Shown: positions 7,929 to 16,828 of the stretch, piece by piece
Layout: the number at the start of each line of letters is the position of its first letter
How positions within the stretch are numbered: position 1 is the stretch's first letter
From: Alphaproteobacteria bacterium
Lineage (GTDB): Bacteria > Pseudomonadota > Alphaproteobacteria > Rhodospirillales > WMHbin7
Assembly: GCA_015232335.1 (NCBI GenBank)
Contig: JADFZV010000010.1
Location: 1-64,000 of the forward strand
Reading direction: 5' to 3'
DNA length: 64,000 nt
Made by a program: the position numbers and the translations under genes
Notes under the pieces: generated by a model
What the model saw: the letters and a program-made list of their open reading frames with translations, nothing else
Told to the model about the DNA's origin: nothing
Database searches by the model: none

Positions 7929-9146
7929 ATGCAACTGGGGAGACAAGATCCCTATGTGGCCGTTTTTAATGAACTGGTGAAACGGGTGTTTGGCGATTTA
8001 ACCGTTACCCAGATCCAGGACCTGCTGTTCTTTCACCAGCACACGCCGCTGGTTGCGCGCCGCCGCGCCATGCTGATCATCTCCCGCGTCCGCATGGTCT
8101 CCGCTGTTTTCGCACTGCTGACCCCGGTGTGGATTGCCGTCGACATGCTGATTTTCTCCTGGCCGCTCTGGGGCGAGTTGGCGGGGCTGCGTCTGGCCGC
8201 AACCCTGGCCTTTGCCCTTCTGGCCTTTGGTTTTCGCACATCGGAAAGTATCGGGGCGGCGCATCGCGCCCTGTTCTGGCTTTTGGCCGTGCCGACATTG
8301 TTTTTCCTGATCTCGCACCCTTTGATCGGCAGTTCCAACCTGTCGGGTCCGGCGGCGGCGGTGGCGACCGGCTATGCTTTCCTGCCCTTCGTGATGGTGG
8401 CTGGGCTATCTGTCTTTCCCATCACGGCGCTGGAAGGCGCTTTGTTCGCCGCCCCCATGATTCTGGCTCAGGTTGGCGTTGCCTTTTACGGCGACATGAA
8501 TCTTTTCTCGTTCAGTTCGCTTTTGGGGGCGCTGTGGCTTTTGCTTGTCCTGGCGACAGTGGCGACCCTGGCTGGCATGAGCCAGTTGCATTTCATGATG
8601 GCCTTGGTCAATCAGGCGTCGCACGACGGCCTGACCAGTGGATTCACGCGCCGCGTCGGCGAGGAATTGTTCGAACTGCAATTCGGCCATTCGGTGCGAA
8701 CCGATACGCCGCTGTCTTGCGTTTTCATCGATCTGGACAATTTCAAACGGGTCAACGACCGTTTCGGCCACGAGGAAGGCGACCGCATCCTGCGCAAGGC
8801 GTCGGATGGCATCCGGAAATGTCTTCGGCGCGGCGATGTGATGGTGCGTTGGGGCGGCGAGGAATTCGTCATCATCATGCCGCATACCGATTGCACGGGC
8901 GCCTTGACGGCTGCGATGCGCATGCGCGGCCATTCGCTTGGTCTGCGTCCGGATGGCGAACCGCAGACGGCCAGCATCGGCATTGCCGAGCGCAACAGTG
9001 ATGCCTGCACCGACTGGCAGCATCTGGTCGAGACGGCCGATCAGCGCATGTATGCCGCCAAGCAGAACGGACGCAACCGCATCTGCATTTGCAACGGCGA
9101 AATGATCAGCGACGAGACGCCCTTTCCCGGCACGCCCGGATTGTAG
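7929..9146 (+). CDS. Membrane-bound GGDEF diguanylate cyclase
   Basis: Makes cyclic-di-GMP from two GTP at the inner membrane. The N-terminal half has about six hydrophobic helices and no recognisable ligand domain. The C-terminal GGDEF domain carries the active-site variant GGEEF in RWGGEEFVII. The product-inhibition I-site RRGD sits five residues upstream, so feedback inhibition is expected. ATG 7929 follows AGGAGG at 7916-7921 with good spacing; the longer frame from 7857 overlaps the promoter. It diverges from soeA and ends just before a convergent methyltransferase gene. Confidence 0.9.
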   Translation: MQLGRQDPYVAVFNELVKRVFGDLTVTQIQDLLFFHQHTPLVARRRAMLIISRVRMVSAVFALLTPVWIAVDMLIFSWPLWGELAGLRLAATLAFALLAFGFRTSESIGAAHRALFWLLAVPTLFFLISHPLIGSSNLSGPAAAVATGYAFLPFVMVAGLSVFPITALEGALFAAPMILAQVGVAFYGDMNLFSFSSLLGALWLLLVLATVATLAGMSQLHFMMALVNQASHDGLTSGFTRRVGEELFELQFGHSVRTDTPLSCVFIDLDNFKRVNDRFGHEEGDRILRKASDGIRKCLRRGDVMVRWGGEEFVIIMPHTDCTGALTAAMRMRGHSLGLRPDGEPQTASIGIAERNSDACTDWQHLVETADQRMYAAKQNGRNRICICNGEMISDETPFPGTPGL

Positions 9147-9148
9147 CC

Positions 9149-9829
9149 TCAGCTCTTTCTGAGCAGATTGACCCGGGTCGGCTGCTCGAATTCGTATCCC
9201 CGCTCGGTTTTGCGCCCCAGGCGCTCGAAGCTGGCCCGAAGCTGGGGCTCCAAGGCATCAACGGCAAGCTTGCGCTCGTGATTGGCGCTCACGATGCGCT
9301 CACGAAAGGCCTCGTAATCCTTCATGGCCATCGGGTGCAAAAAAACCTGCTCGGCTTCCATGCGAAGTCCGTGCTTCGCAGCCCCCGTCAGGGCCTCATA
9401 GGCCAATCTGCGCACCTCGGTTTCATCATCGACGGGCTTTGCCAGCTCGAAGAAGGCGCCATCCGCCACGGGTTCGGAAATATAGACGATCCCCCCCGGT
9501 TTCAGAACCCGCGCGGCTTCTTGCATGGCGCGGTCCATCAGGGCGGGTGGCACATGATGCAGACTGTTAAAGAAGACCACCAAATCTGCCATCCCGTCGG
9601 CCAGAGGCATTGCCTCAGCTCCGCCATCGAGATAGTCCTCGTCGCCCGCCGGATTGGCGGCGCGCGCCTTGGCCAACTGCTGCGCTTGGCATTCCAGCCC
9701 GGTAACGCGAGCACCCCTTGATGTCATCAGGCGGGTCAGGTTGCCATCACCTGCGCCGACATCGATGACGCGTTTGCCCGATAGTGCAACCAATTCTTCC
9801 AGAACGTCACTGTTGCGTATGAGTCTCAT
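9149..9829 (-). CDS. Class I SAM-dependent methyltransferase
   Basis: A 226-residue Rossmann-fold methyltransferase. Motif I reads VIDVGAGDGNLT (residues about 20-31), and LKPGGIVYISEP is the post-motif III region. The substrate cannot be told from sequence; the UbiE/Methyltransf_11 subgroup covers small molecules and quinones. Its ATG overlaps the glucokinase stop by 4 bases, so it is the last gene of the glgA-glk operon. A role in carbohydrate metabolism is possible only by association. Confidence 0.8.
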   Translation of the reverse strand: MRLIRNSDVLEELVALSGKRVIDVGAGDGNLTRLMTSRGARVTGLECQAQQLAKARAANPAGDEDYLDGGAEAMPLADGMADLVVFFNSLHHVPPALMDRAMQEAARVLKPGGIVYISEPVADGAFFELAKPVDDETEVRRLAYEALTGAAKHGLRMEAEQVFLHPMAMKDYEAFRERIVSANHERKLAVDALEPQLRASFERLGRKTERGYEFEQPTRVNLLRKS

Positions 9830-10782
9830 GCGTCTCCGATCGGCAGATTTCCCAGGCCCAGGAACGCGGGCAGGGGATGAACCACCAATTTCAAGGGAAT
9901 GGCGGACAGATAATCCCGATAGCGCCCTTTATCGGTAAAGCGCGTTATCAGGGGCGATCCTTTCAGATAATCCGCCCCCAGCCTGGGCAGAATGCCGCCC
10001 GCCAGATAAAGGCCGCCGAAGGCGCCCAGCGTAAGGGCCAGATTGGAAGCCGTGGTGCCCAGAAAGCCCAGGAACAGCGACATGGCCTCGGTCGAGACCG
10101 GGCAATCGCCAGCCAGGGCGCGTTCTGAAATTTCGGCAGGTGAGCGCGGCGAAGATGTGCGACCGTCCAGATGATCTAGAATATCGGCCAGGACGCTGAG
10201 GCCCGGTCCGGAAACCAGACGCTCGGCCGAGCAGTGACCGAAGCGCTTTTCCGCCTCGGCGACAACAAGAAATTCCCGCTCCGTGCGGATAGCCAGCGTG
10301 GCATGACCGCCCTCGCCCGCGATCGGCACCCAGCCCTGCTTGCCGTCGGGCAGAAGGCCTGAGACGCCAAGCCCCGTTCCCGGGCCGATGACGGCGATGG
10401 GCGATTCCTTCACGGGGCTTGCGTCGTTGAGCGCCAAGGCGCTTTCCATGGGCAGGTGCGGAACACCGAGGGCCAGAGCGGTAAAGTCGTTCAGGAACTT
10501 CTGGCGGCGAACGCCCAGTTGGCGCTTCACCTCGGCTTGGGAAAAGGCCCAGTGGCTGTTGGTGATGTCGATCCAGTCGCCGGTGACGGCGCCTGCAACC
10601 GCGAAGGCGGCTTCGTCGAAGCGCGCTCCTTCGGCGTGGCGTGCCAGATAGTCCTGCGCCGCCTCGACGATTCCCGGATAGGCGGCACAAGCCAGGGTGG
10701 CGGGCTCGGTCAGCAGATCGGACCCTGAAACCACGGCAAAACGAATGTTGGTGCCGCCCACATCGGCGATCAGTCGGCTCAT
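9826..10782 (-). CDS. glk: Glucokinase (ROK-unrelated, Glk type)
   Basis: Phosphorylates glucose to glucose-6-phosphate with ATP. The 318-residue product begins with the phosphate-binding DVGGTNIRFA. It also has the conserved FLNDFTALALG and the GPGTGLGVSGL nucleotide-binding segments of bacterial Glk. It lies between glgA and a methyltransferase with 4-base overlaps on both sides. That ties glucose activation to glycogen synthesis and breakdown. Confidence 0.93.
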   Translation of the reverse strand: MSRLIADVGGTNIRFAVVSGSDLLTEPATLACAAYPGIVEAAQDYLARHAEGARFDEAAFAVAGAVTGDWIDITNSHWAFSQAEVKRQLGVRRQKFLNDFTALALGVPHLPMESALALNDASPVKESPIAVIGPGTGLGVSGLLPDGKQGWVPIAGEGGHATLAIRTEREFLVVAEAEKRFGHCSAERLVSGPGLSVLADILDHLDGRTSSPRSPAEISERALAGDCPVSTEAMSLFLGFLGTTASNLALTLGAFGGLYLAGGILPRLGADYLKGSPLITRFTDKGRYRDYLSAIPLKLVVHPLPAFLGLGNLPIGDA

Positions 10783-12242
10783 GCGCCCCCCCGGCTTCGC
10801 AACAGGCTGGAATAGAGATCAAGATACTGCCTTGCCGACTGCCCCCAACTGAAATCGAGCCCGGCATTGGCCGCAGCGATGCGGTTCCATTCCACCTTGT
10901 CCTTGTACAGGACCGAGGCCCGCAAGACGGCGCTCGTCAAGGCTTCGGGGGTGGTTTCATCAAGGACGAATCCGCTGCCTGCCCCCTTGGGGCCGCCCTT
11001 CTCGGTATCGGCTACGGTGTCGATCAGACCGCCCGTGGCGCCCACGATGGGAAGGGTGCCGTATTTCAGGGCATACATCTGGGTGAGACCGCAAGGCTCG
11101 GCCCGCGAGGGCATCAGGAAAACGTCGGCGCCCGCCATGATGCGATGCGCCAAAGGTTCCGAATAGCCGATATGCAGGGCCATGTGGTGCGAATGATGGT
11201 CGGCCAGTTCCTTGAAGCCGGTCTCGAAGGCGGCACTGCCCGAGCCCAGGCCAGCGAACTGGCAGTGGTGATGCATCAAAAGATCGGGCAGGCAGTGGAT
11301 GACCAGATCCATGCCCTTATGGTCGTTCAAGCGGCTGATGACGGCCATCAGCAGCCGGTCCGGTCGCATGGGCAGGCCCAGTTCACGCTGCAGCGCCGTC
11401 TTGTTGCGTGCCTTGCCCAGCATGTCGCCCGGCTTGTAGCAGTGGGTCAGATAGGAGTCCTTGGCCGGATTCCAGATGGCATCGTCGATGCCGTTCAGAA
11501 TGCCCGAAAGATCGGCGGCGCGCCCCCTTAGCAGACCCTCCAGGCCGCATCCCTGCAGGGGCGTTTGAATCTCGCGGGCATAGGTAGGGCTGACCGTCGT
11601 GATCTTGTCGGAATACCAGCAGCCCGCCTTTAGAAAAGAGATGCTGGCGTAATATTCCAGCCCGGCCACGCTCATCATTCGTTCGGGCAATTCCAAAAGC
11701 CCCAGCCAGGAGGGATCGAACACGCCCTGATAGGCGATGTTGTGGATCGTAAAGACAGTGGCCGGGCGCACCCCTCCCCAGGCCGACAGATAGGCCGGAG
11801 CAAGGCCGCATTGCCAGTCATGGCCGTGCAAGATATCGGGGCGCCATCCGGTCAGGCTTTCGTCCATGCACAGGCGGGCGGCGGTGAACCCCAGCAGGCC
11901 GAATCGTCTGGGATTGTCGGGCCAATCGGCGCCATCGGGCCCCAGATAGGGATTGCCCGGCCGGGCGTAAAGCTTGGGGCAATCGATCAGCAGCAAGGGC
12001 ACCTTGCTGTCGCCCAGGCGCCCCTCGATCAGCCGGGCCGGGCCCGAGCCCAGATGGTCACCCAGATCCGCCACGATTCTGCGATGGGTTGCCGCCTCCA
12101 GGGCCGCCGGGTAGCCGGGCATGAGAAGGCGCACATCGGCCCCCAGGCGCTTGAGCGCCAAGGGTAAAGCACCCGCCACGTCAGCCAGCCCCCCGGTCTT
12201 GACCAGGGGAAAAACTTCCGAGGCGGCAAGCAGAATGCGCAT
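10779..12242 (-). CDS. glgA: Glycogen synthase
   Basis: Starch/glycogen synthase of the GT5 family, 487 residues, which adds glucose from ADP-glucose to the growing alpha-1,4 chain. The N-terminal KTGGLADV binds ADP-glucose. The C-terminal GT-B half has PSRAEPCGLTQ with the catalytic glutamate. It is divergent from glgC across a 167-bp gap and overlaps glk by 4 bp. Together with glgC it makes a complete two-step ADP-glucose route. No branching enzyme (glgB) lies in the window. Confidence 0.94.
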   Translation of the reverse strand: MRILLAASEVFPLVKTGGLADVAGALPLALKRLGADVRLLMPGYPAALEAATHRRIVADLGDHLGSGPARLIEGRLGDSKVPLLLIDCPKLYARPGNPYLGPDGADWPDNPRRFGLLGFTAARLCMDESLTGWRPDILHGHDWQCGLAPAYLSAWGGVRPATVFTIHNIAYQGVFDPSWLGLLELPERMMSVAGLEYYASISFLKAGCWYSDKITTVSPTYAREIQTPLQGCGLEGLLRGRAADLSGILNGIDDAIWNPAKDSYLTHCYKPGDMLGKARNKTALQRELGLPMRPDRLLMAVISRLNDHKGMDLVIHCLPDLLMHHHCQFAGLGSGSAAFETGFKELADHHSHHMALHIGYSEPLAHRIMAGADVFLMPSRAEPCGLTQMYALKYGTLPIVGATGGLIDTVADTEKGGPKGAGSGFVLDETTPEALTSAVLRASVLYKDKVEWNRIAAANAGLDFSWGQSARQYLDLYSSLLRSRGGA

Positions 12243-12409
12243 AGTCTGGAACTTATCCGATCAAAGTCGTTCAACCAAGTGATTCATAAAAGATTCCTCT
12301 AAATCTGGCAAAGCCTGGCTTGTGGCAAAGGCCCTGGCATGGCAATCTTAACGAAACAAACGGGGAAACGCCCGGATCATCGGAGGGGGAATCAGGAGGA
12401 GCCCACGGC

Positions 12410-13696
12410 ATGCCCTTTTCGTCGAATTCCATACATCCAGCCAGCCGCGACATCACCCGCCTCGTCAACAGCACCATGGCCCTGGTCCTGGCCGGGGGGC
12501 GCGGCTCGCGCCTGAAAAGCCTGACCGACTGGCGCGCCAAGCCGGCTGTTCCTTTTGCGGGCAAATTTCGTATCATCGACTTTACCTTGTCCAACTGCAT
12601 CAATTCCGGCATTCGCAAGGTGGGCGTGCTGACACAATACAAGGCGCATAGCCTGATCCAGCATGTTCAGCGCGGTTGGAGTTTCCTGCGCGCCGAAATC
12701 AACGAGTTTATCGAGATCATGCCTGCCCAACAGCGCATGAGCGAGGAGAATTGGTACAAAGGCACGGCGGATGCCGTGTATCAGAATCTCGACATCCTGC
12801 GTTCCTATGCTCCCGAATATCTGATCATTCTGGCTGGAGATCACATCTACAAGATGGATTACAGCAAGATGGTTCTTGAGCATGTGATGCGCGGCGCCGA
12901 CTGTACGGTGGGCTGCTTCGAAATGCCGCTGGAGGGGGCCAGCGCCTTTGGCATCATGCAGATCGACGAGCATAAGAACGTCGTCAGCTTCAAGGAGAAG
13001 CCCGAGAATCCCGAGCCCATGCCGGGCAAGCCCGACCGCTGTCTGGTCAGCATGGGCATTTATGTCTTCAATACGCGCTTCCTGCTCGATCTTTTGGAAT
13101 CCGATTCCGAGAATCCCGAATCGGCGCATGATTTCGGCAAGAACATCATTCCCGATCTGATCGGCAAGGCCAAGGTAGTGGCTCATTTCTTCCGCGATTC
13201 CTGCGTCATTGATGCGGTGCGCGAACCCTATTGGCGCGATGTGGGAACGCTGGATGCCTATTGGGATGCCAATATCGACCTGACCACGGTGACGCCAGCG
13301 CTCAATCTCTACGACACGAGTTGGCCGATCTGGACCTATCAGGCCCAACTGCCTTCGGCGAAATTCGTCTTCGATTCGGAAGACCGGCGCGGCATGGCCG
13401 TAGATGCCCTGGTTTCGGGCGGCTGCATCATCTCGGGCGCCACGGTGCGACGCTCGCTTCTGTTCTCTAATGTGCGGGTCAATTCCTACGCCAATATCGA
13501 GGATGCCGTCATTCTGCCCGATTGCGACATCGGTCGGAATTCCGTGCTGAAGAAGGTGATCTTGGATCGCGGCTGCCTGATCCCTCCGGGGCTGGTCGTC
13601 GGCGAGGATCCCGAGTTGGATGCCGAGCGCTTCTTGCGCACCGAGGGTGGCGTTACCTTGGTCACCCGCGACATGCTGAAGGAACTTGAGCTTTAG
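12410..13696 (+). CDS. glgC: Glucose-1-phosphate adenylyltransferase
   Basis: Makes ADP-glucose from glucose-1-phosphate and ATP, the regulated step of bacterial glycogen synthesis. The nucleotidyltransferase signature [13 protein letters not shown] is near residue 26. The [12 protein letters not shown] and [10 protein letters not shown] motifs follow, with a C-terminal left-handed beta-helix. ATG 12410 is preceded by AGGAGGA at 12394-12400, which decides the start over an upstream in-frame ATG at 12320. It is divergent from glgA and its stop overlaps the modC stop by 4 bp tail to tail. Confidence 0.95.
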   Translation: MPFSSNSIHPASRDITRLVNSTMALVLAGGRGSRLKSLTDWRAKPAVPFAGKFRIIDFTLSNCINSGIRKVGVLTQYKAHSLIQHVQRGWSFLRAEINEFIEIMPAQQRMSEENWYKGTADAVYQNLDILRSYAPEYLIILAGDHIYKMDYSKMVLEHVMRGADCTVGCFEMPLEGASAFGIMQIDEHKNVVSFKEKPENPEPMPGKPDRCLVSMGIYVFNTRFLLDLLESDSENPESAHDFGKNIIPDLIGKAKVVAHFFRDSCVIDAVREPYWRDVGTLDAYWDANIDLTTVTPALNLYDTSWPIWTYQAQLPSAKFVFDSEDRRGMAVDALVSGGCIISGATVRRSLLFSNVRVNSYANIEDAVILPDCDIGRNSVLKKVILDRGCLIPPGLVVGEDPELDAERFLRTEGGVTLVTRDMLKELEL

Positions 13697-14811
13697 GAAA
13701 GTTCCGCCAGATCCGATCTGGCGATCGACATCGCCTTGATCATGGCATAGACCCTGGAGCTTGGCCGAAGGCCCAACTGGGCCACGGAAAAGCGCGTGAC
13801 CTGCGACCACAAGGGTGATCCTTCGCCGTTTTCCCCGGTCTTCAGCAGCACGTCGGCCAGATGGCTTTCCGACTGGGAAATCTCGGCGACCATGCAGGGC
13901 AGGATGTTCTGAATGCTGATGTCCCAGGGCGGCGTCAGCGCCAGCCCCACGTCGCGGGCATGGATGCGCAGGCGGACCTGGCTTCCCTTGGGGGCATCGA
14001 CGCGCCCCACCTTCAAACGTGTGCCATCCTTTAGGTTGAGATGCGTCAGTTGGTAGGCTTCGTCATGGCCCTCGATTACGGCATGCATCACAGAACCCGC
14101 GTCATAGCGCCCCGTCAGCGGCTTTAAGCGGATGTCCGACAGCACCTCCTCAAGTGGGCCCGAGGCAGCTACCCGGCCTTGCTCCAGCAGAACCAGGGTA
14201 TCGGCCAGACGCAAAACCTCGTCCATGGCGTGGCTGACATAGATGACGGGAATTTTGACCTCGCGGGCCAGCTTGGCGATGAAGGGCAGCAACTCGTTCT
14301 TGCGCAGTGCGTCCAGAGCCGAGAAGGGCTCGTCCAGCAGCAAAACCTGAGGATCGCGGGCGAGCGCCCGGGCAACGGCGACCCTTTGCTGTTGGCCGCC
14401 CGAAAGCGCCGAGGGACGTCGATCTTGCGCCTCATTCATCAGGCCCATGCGTGATAGAAGGTTGGCGGCGCGTTTTCCTCGTTCCGATTGGGGCAAATGT
14501 CCCATGGCCGCCATGACGTTGCCCAGCGCCGTCATGTGAGGGAATAGTGCATAGTTCTGAAAGACCAGGCCTACCTGACGCTGCTGCGGCTTAAGAAATA
14601 TGCTCCGTGCGCTGTCCTGCCAGCAGGCTTCTGCGCAGGAGACGCGCCCTTCCTCAGGTTGGTAAAGTCCGGCAATGGCGCGCAGAACAGTGGATTTGCC
14701 ACTGCCAGAAGGGCCAAAAAGCGCCAGCACTTCACCCGGCTGGCAAGCAAAATCCAGCTTGAGGGGAATAGGCCCTGTCTGGTGAAGCGAGACTTTCAAT
14801 TCTCCCGACAT
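13693..14811 (-). CDS. modC: Molybdate ABC transporter ATP-binding protein
   Basis: ATPase of the ModABC importer, 372 residues. Walker A is GPSGSGKST, the signature is [10 protein letters not shown], and Walker B is [14 protein letters not shown]-terminal region of about 130 residues fits the molybdate/TOBE domain. The start at ATG 14811 ([10 protein letters not shown] follows) is one base after the modB stop; the frame runs further upstream only inside modB. Molybdate supply matches the two large molybdoenzyme operons in this window. Confidence 0.92.
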   Translation of the reverse strand: MSGELKVSLHQTGPIPLKLDFACQPGEVLALFGPSGSGKSTVLRAIAGLYQPEEGRVSCAEACWQDSARSIFLKPQQRQVGLVFQNYALFPHMTALGNVMAAMGHLPQSERGKRAANLLSRMGLMNEAQDRRPSALSGGQQQRVAVARALARDPQVLLLDEPFSALDALRKNELLPFIAKLAREVKIPVIYVSHAMDEVLRLADTLVLLEQGRVAASGPLEEVLSDIRLKPLTGRYDAGSVMHAVIEGHDEAYQLTHLNLKDGTRLKVGRVDAPKGSQVRLRIHARDVGLALTPPWDISIQNILPCMVAEISQSESHLADVLLKTGENGEGSPLWSQVTRFSVAQLGLRPSSRVYAMIKAMSIARSDLAELS

Positions 14812-14812
14812 G

Positions 14813-15475
14813 TCAGCGGCCCTGCCGACGGTTGGTAAGGGCATAGCTGACGCCGATTGTGGCGAAGGACAAGGCCAGCAGCAGGGCAGCCATGGTGCCT
14901 GCGGCGCCGTCGTCGAAGGCCTGGACGCGGTCGTAGATGGCAACGGCAATGGTTTTTGTCTCGCCGGGGATACTGCCGCCCACCATCAGCACCACGCCGA
15001 ATTCGCCCAATGTGTGCGTGAAGCTTAGGACCATGGCGGTCAGAATGCCCGGCCAGGCCAGGGGCAGGTCGATGTGTATCAACATGCGCCAGCGCGACAT
15101 GCCGCAACAGGCGGCGGCTTCGCGCACTTCCGAAGGAATGGCCTCGAAGGCGCGTTGCATGGGTTGAATGGCAAAAGGCAGATTAACCAGAACCGATGCC
15201 ACGACCAAGCCTGAGAATGAAAAGACCAAACCTTGACCGAACAGGCTTTCAAAAGCTTGCCCGAGCGGGGAGTGCGCTCCCAAGGAGACAAGCAGATAAT
15301 ATCCCAGCACTGTCGGAGGCAGAACAAGAGGCAAGGCCAGCATCGCTTCGGCCAGCGCCTTGCCTCTGAATCGGCCCCAAGCCAGCCACTGTCCGACGAC
15401 GATCCCTATGGGAAGCAGAATGGCGATGGTCCATAGGCCCAGGGTCAGCGACAGGCGAAGTGCTGTCCAATCCAT
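14813..15475 (-). CDS. modB: Molybdate ABC transporter permease
   Basis: Membrane permease of 220 residues with five to six helices. The cytoplasmic EAA loop that contacts ModC is visible as EVREAAACCGMSRWR. It lies directly between modA (3 bp upstream) and modC (1 bp downstream) on the minus strand, giving the canonical modABC order. Length fits ModB. Confidence 0.92.
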   Translation of the reverse strand: MDWTALRLSLTLGLWTIAILLPIGIVVGQWLAWGRFRGKALAEAMLALPLVLPPTVLGYYLLVSLGAHSPLGQAFESLFGQGLVFSFSGLVVASVLVNLPFAIQPMQRAFEAIPSEVREAAACCGMSRWRMLIHIDLPLAWPGILTAMVLSFTHTLGEFGVVLMVGGSIPGETKTIAVAIYDRVQAFDDGAAGTMAALLLALSFATIGVSYALTNRRQGR

Positions 15476-15478
15476 TGG

Positions 15479-16255
15479 CTATTTCTCTTCCGGCAGCACG
15501 AAACCGTACCTCTTGAATGCGGCCCGGGCATCGGGCGTCTGGACAAAACTATAGAAGGCCTTGGCCGTCTCTCCAGCTTTTTTTGTTAGCACCGCGCGCT
15601 GACGCAAAGGATCGTGCCCTTCGGCGGGGATCAAATCATATTTTCCCAGTGCCGACACTTTGGGCGACAAAGCCAGGGAATAGGCAATGATGCCGCCCTG
15701 GGCGGAACCGGATGTCGCGAACTGCGCAGCCTGGGAGACGTTCTCGCCTAGAACCAGCTTGTCCTTGATCTTATCCCATAGTCCGGCTGCTTTTAACGCA
15801 CCTCGGGCGGCGCGGCCATAGGGGGCGTGTTCCGGGTTGGCGATGGCGAATTTTTTGACGCTTCCCGCTTCCAGGGCAGCCGCCAAATCCTTCAGTGAAC
15901 CATCGGCCTTTAGCGGAGAGCCGGGCGGCACGATCAGTACGATACGGCCCACCGCGTAAAGGGCGCCTTCGTCTCTGGTCAGGCCCTCCTTAGCAAGATC
16001 GAGGACATAGCTCTCGTCAGCCGAGAGGTACATCTCGAAAGGCCCCCCCTCTCTGATCTGCCGGTGAAAGTTGCCCGACGAACCGAAGGACAGCCTTACA
16101 GTTCGCCCCGTCTCTTGGGTAAAGCGTTCGGCGATCTCGGTCAGGGCGAATTGCAGGTCGGCGGCGGCGGCGATGACGGGCGGCTCTTCTGCCCAAACCA
16201 GGGTGGGGCTGGATAGGCACATGGCGGCGGCAAAGACGGAAAGCAGGGGGCGCAT
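15479..16255 (-). CDS. modA: Molybdate-binding periplasmic protein
   Basis: Periplasmic solute-binding protein of the ModABC importer, 258 residues. It has a cleavable signal peptide ending in WAEEP and the ModA-typical AAAADLQFALTEIA start of the mature chain. SFGSSGNFHRQI contributes an oxyanion-binding serine. It is first in the operon. A cluster of TATA-containing half-sites 35-65 bp upstream looks like a molybdate-responsive operator. Confidence 0.9.
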   Translation of the reverse strand: MRPLLSVFAAAMCLSSPTLVWAEEPPVIAAAADLQFALTEIAERFTQETGRTVRLSFGSSGNFHRQIREGGPFEMYLSADESYVLDLAKEGLTRDEGALYAVGRIVLIVPPGSPLKADGSLKDLAAALEAGSVKKFAIANPEHAPYGRAARGALKAAGLWDKIKDKLVLGENVSQAAQFATSGSAQGGIIAYSLALSPKVSALGKYDLIPAEGHDPLRQRAVLTKKAGETAKAFYSFVQTPDARAAFKRYGFVLPEEK

Positions 16256-16288
16256 TGGAAACCTCTTGGCTGTTTACTGATGCACATC

Positions 16289-16322
16289 CAGATATAGCGA
16301 CTTATATCCGGACGGATATATC
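16289..16322. promoter_or_regulatory. Mo-box-like operator upstream of modABC
   Basis: GATATA (16291-16296), six bases, then TATATC (16303-16308) forms an inverted repeat with the 6-bp spacing of ModE-type Mo-boxes. A second overlapping palindrome has arms TATATCCG (16303-16310) and CGGATATA (16313-16320). Three half-sites in a row could bind a ModE/MopAB-type repressor when molybdate is plentiful. No modE gene is visible in the window, so the regulator is inferred. Confidence 0.5.
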
Positions 16323-16553
16323 GAAGTCAATAACCCTCGGCGTCGGAACTATGCTACGAGTCGTCATCGGAGCAGAGCTTCGCAAAGCTGGGAAGGGGAA
16401 AATGCTTGGCAATCCCAGGAGAAACGGCTTGGCTGGTCAAGCCCGGAAAAGTGTGGTAGGAAGCCCCGAATTCCGCCGATCTCTGAAGATGGAGGCATCT
16501 TCGGGGATTGACGGTTCACAAAGGAAATCAACAAGCTAACTGAGGTTGAAGTC

Positions 16554-16790
16554 ATGAGCGATATCGCCGAGCGCGTTAAAAAGATCGTTGTCGAGCACCT
16601 GGGCGTCGAAGAAGCCAAGGTTACCGAGGGTGCGAGCTTCATCGACGATCTGGGCGCCGACAGCCTGGATACGGTCGAGTTGGTCATGGCCTTCGAGGAA
16701 GAGTTCGGCTGCGAAATCCCCGACGATGCCGCCGAGAAGATCCTGACCGTCAAGGACGCGATCGACTTCATTCAGAAGAACGCCAAGTAA
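16554..16790 (+). CDS. acpP: Acyl carrier protein
   Basis: Carries growing acyl chains in type II fatty acid synthesis. The 78-residue acidic protein has [10 protein letters not shown], in which the serine receives 4'-phosphopantetheine. The gene precedes fabF, as in most proteobacteria. The 298 bp between modA and acpP hold a leader with competing hairpins. A terminator overlaps the stop codon, so part of the transcripts probably end before fabF. Confidence 0.96.
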   Translation: MSDIAERVKKIVVEHLGVEEAKVTEGASFIDDLGADSLDTVELVMAFEEEFGCEIPDDAAEKILTVKDAIDFIQKNAK

Positions 16791-16801
16791 GGCGTTTTTT
16801 C
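16779..16801 (+). terminator. Intrinsic terminator overlapping the acpP stop
   Basis: AACGCC (16779-16784) pairs with GGCGTT (16791-16796) around a six-base loop and runs into a T tract (16795-16800). The stem includes the last codons and the TAA of acpP. It would let acpP be made in excess over fabF, as is known for ACP in other bacteria. Confidence 0.7.
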
Positions 16802-16828
16802 TAAGGGCTTGTGCAGGGACGGATCGCC

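Noticed and set aside
12392..13810. 472-residue minus-strand ORF
   Set aside because: Complete antisense shadow of glgC, which has a good ribosome site and motifs.
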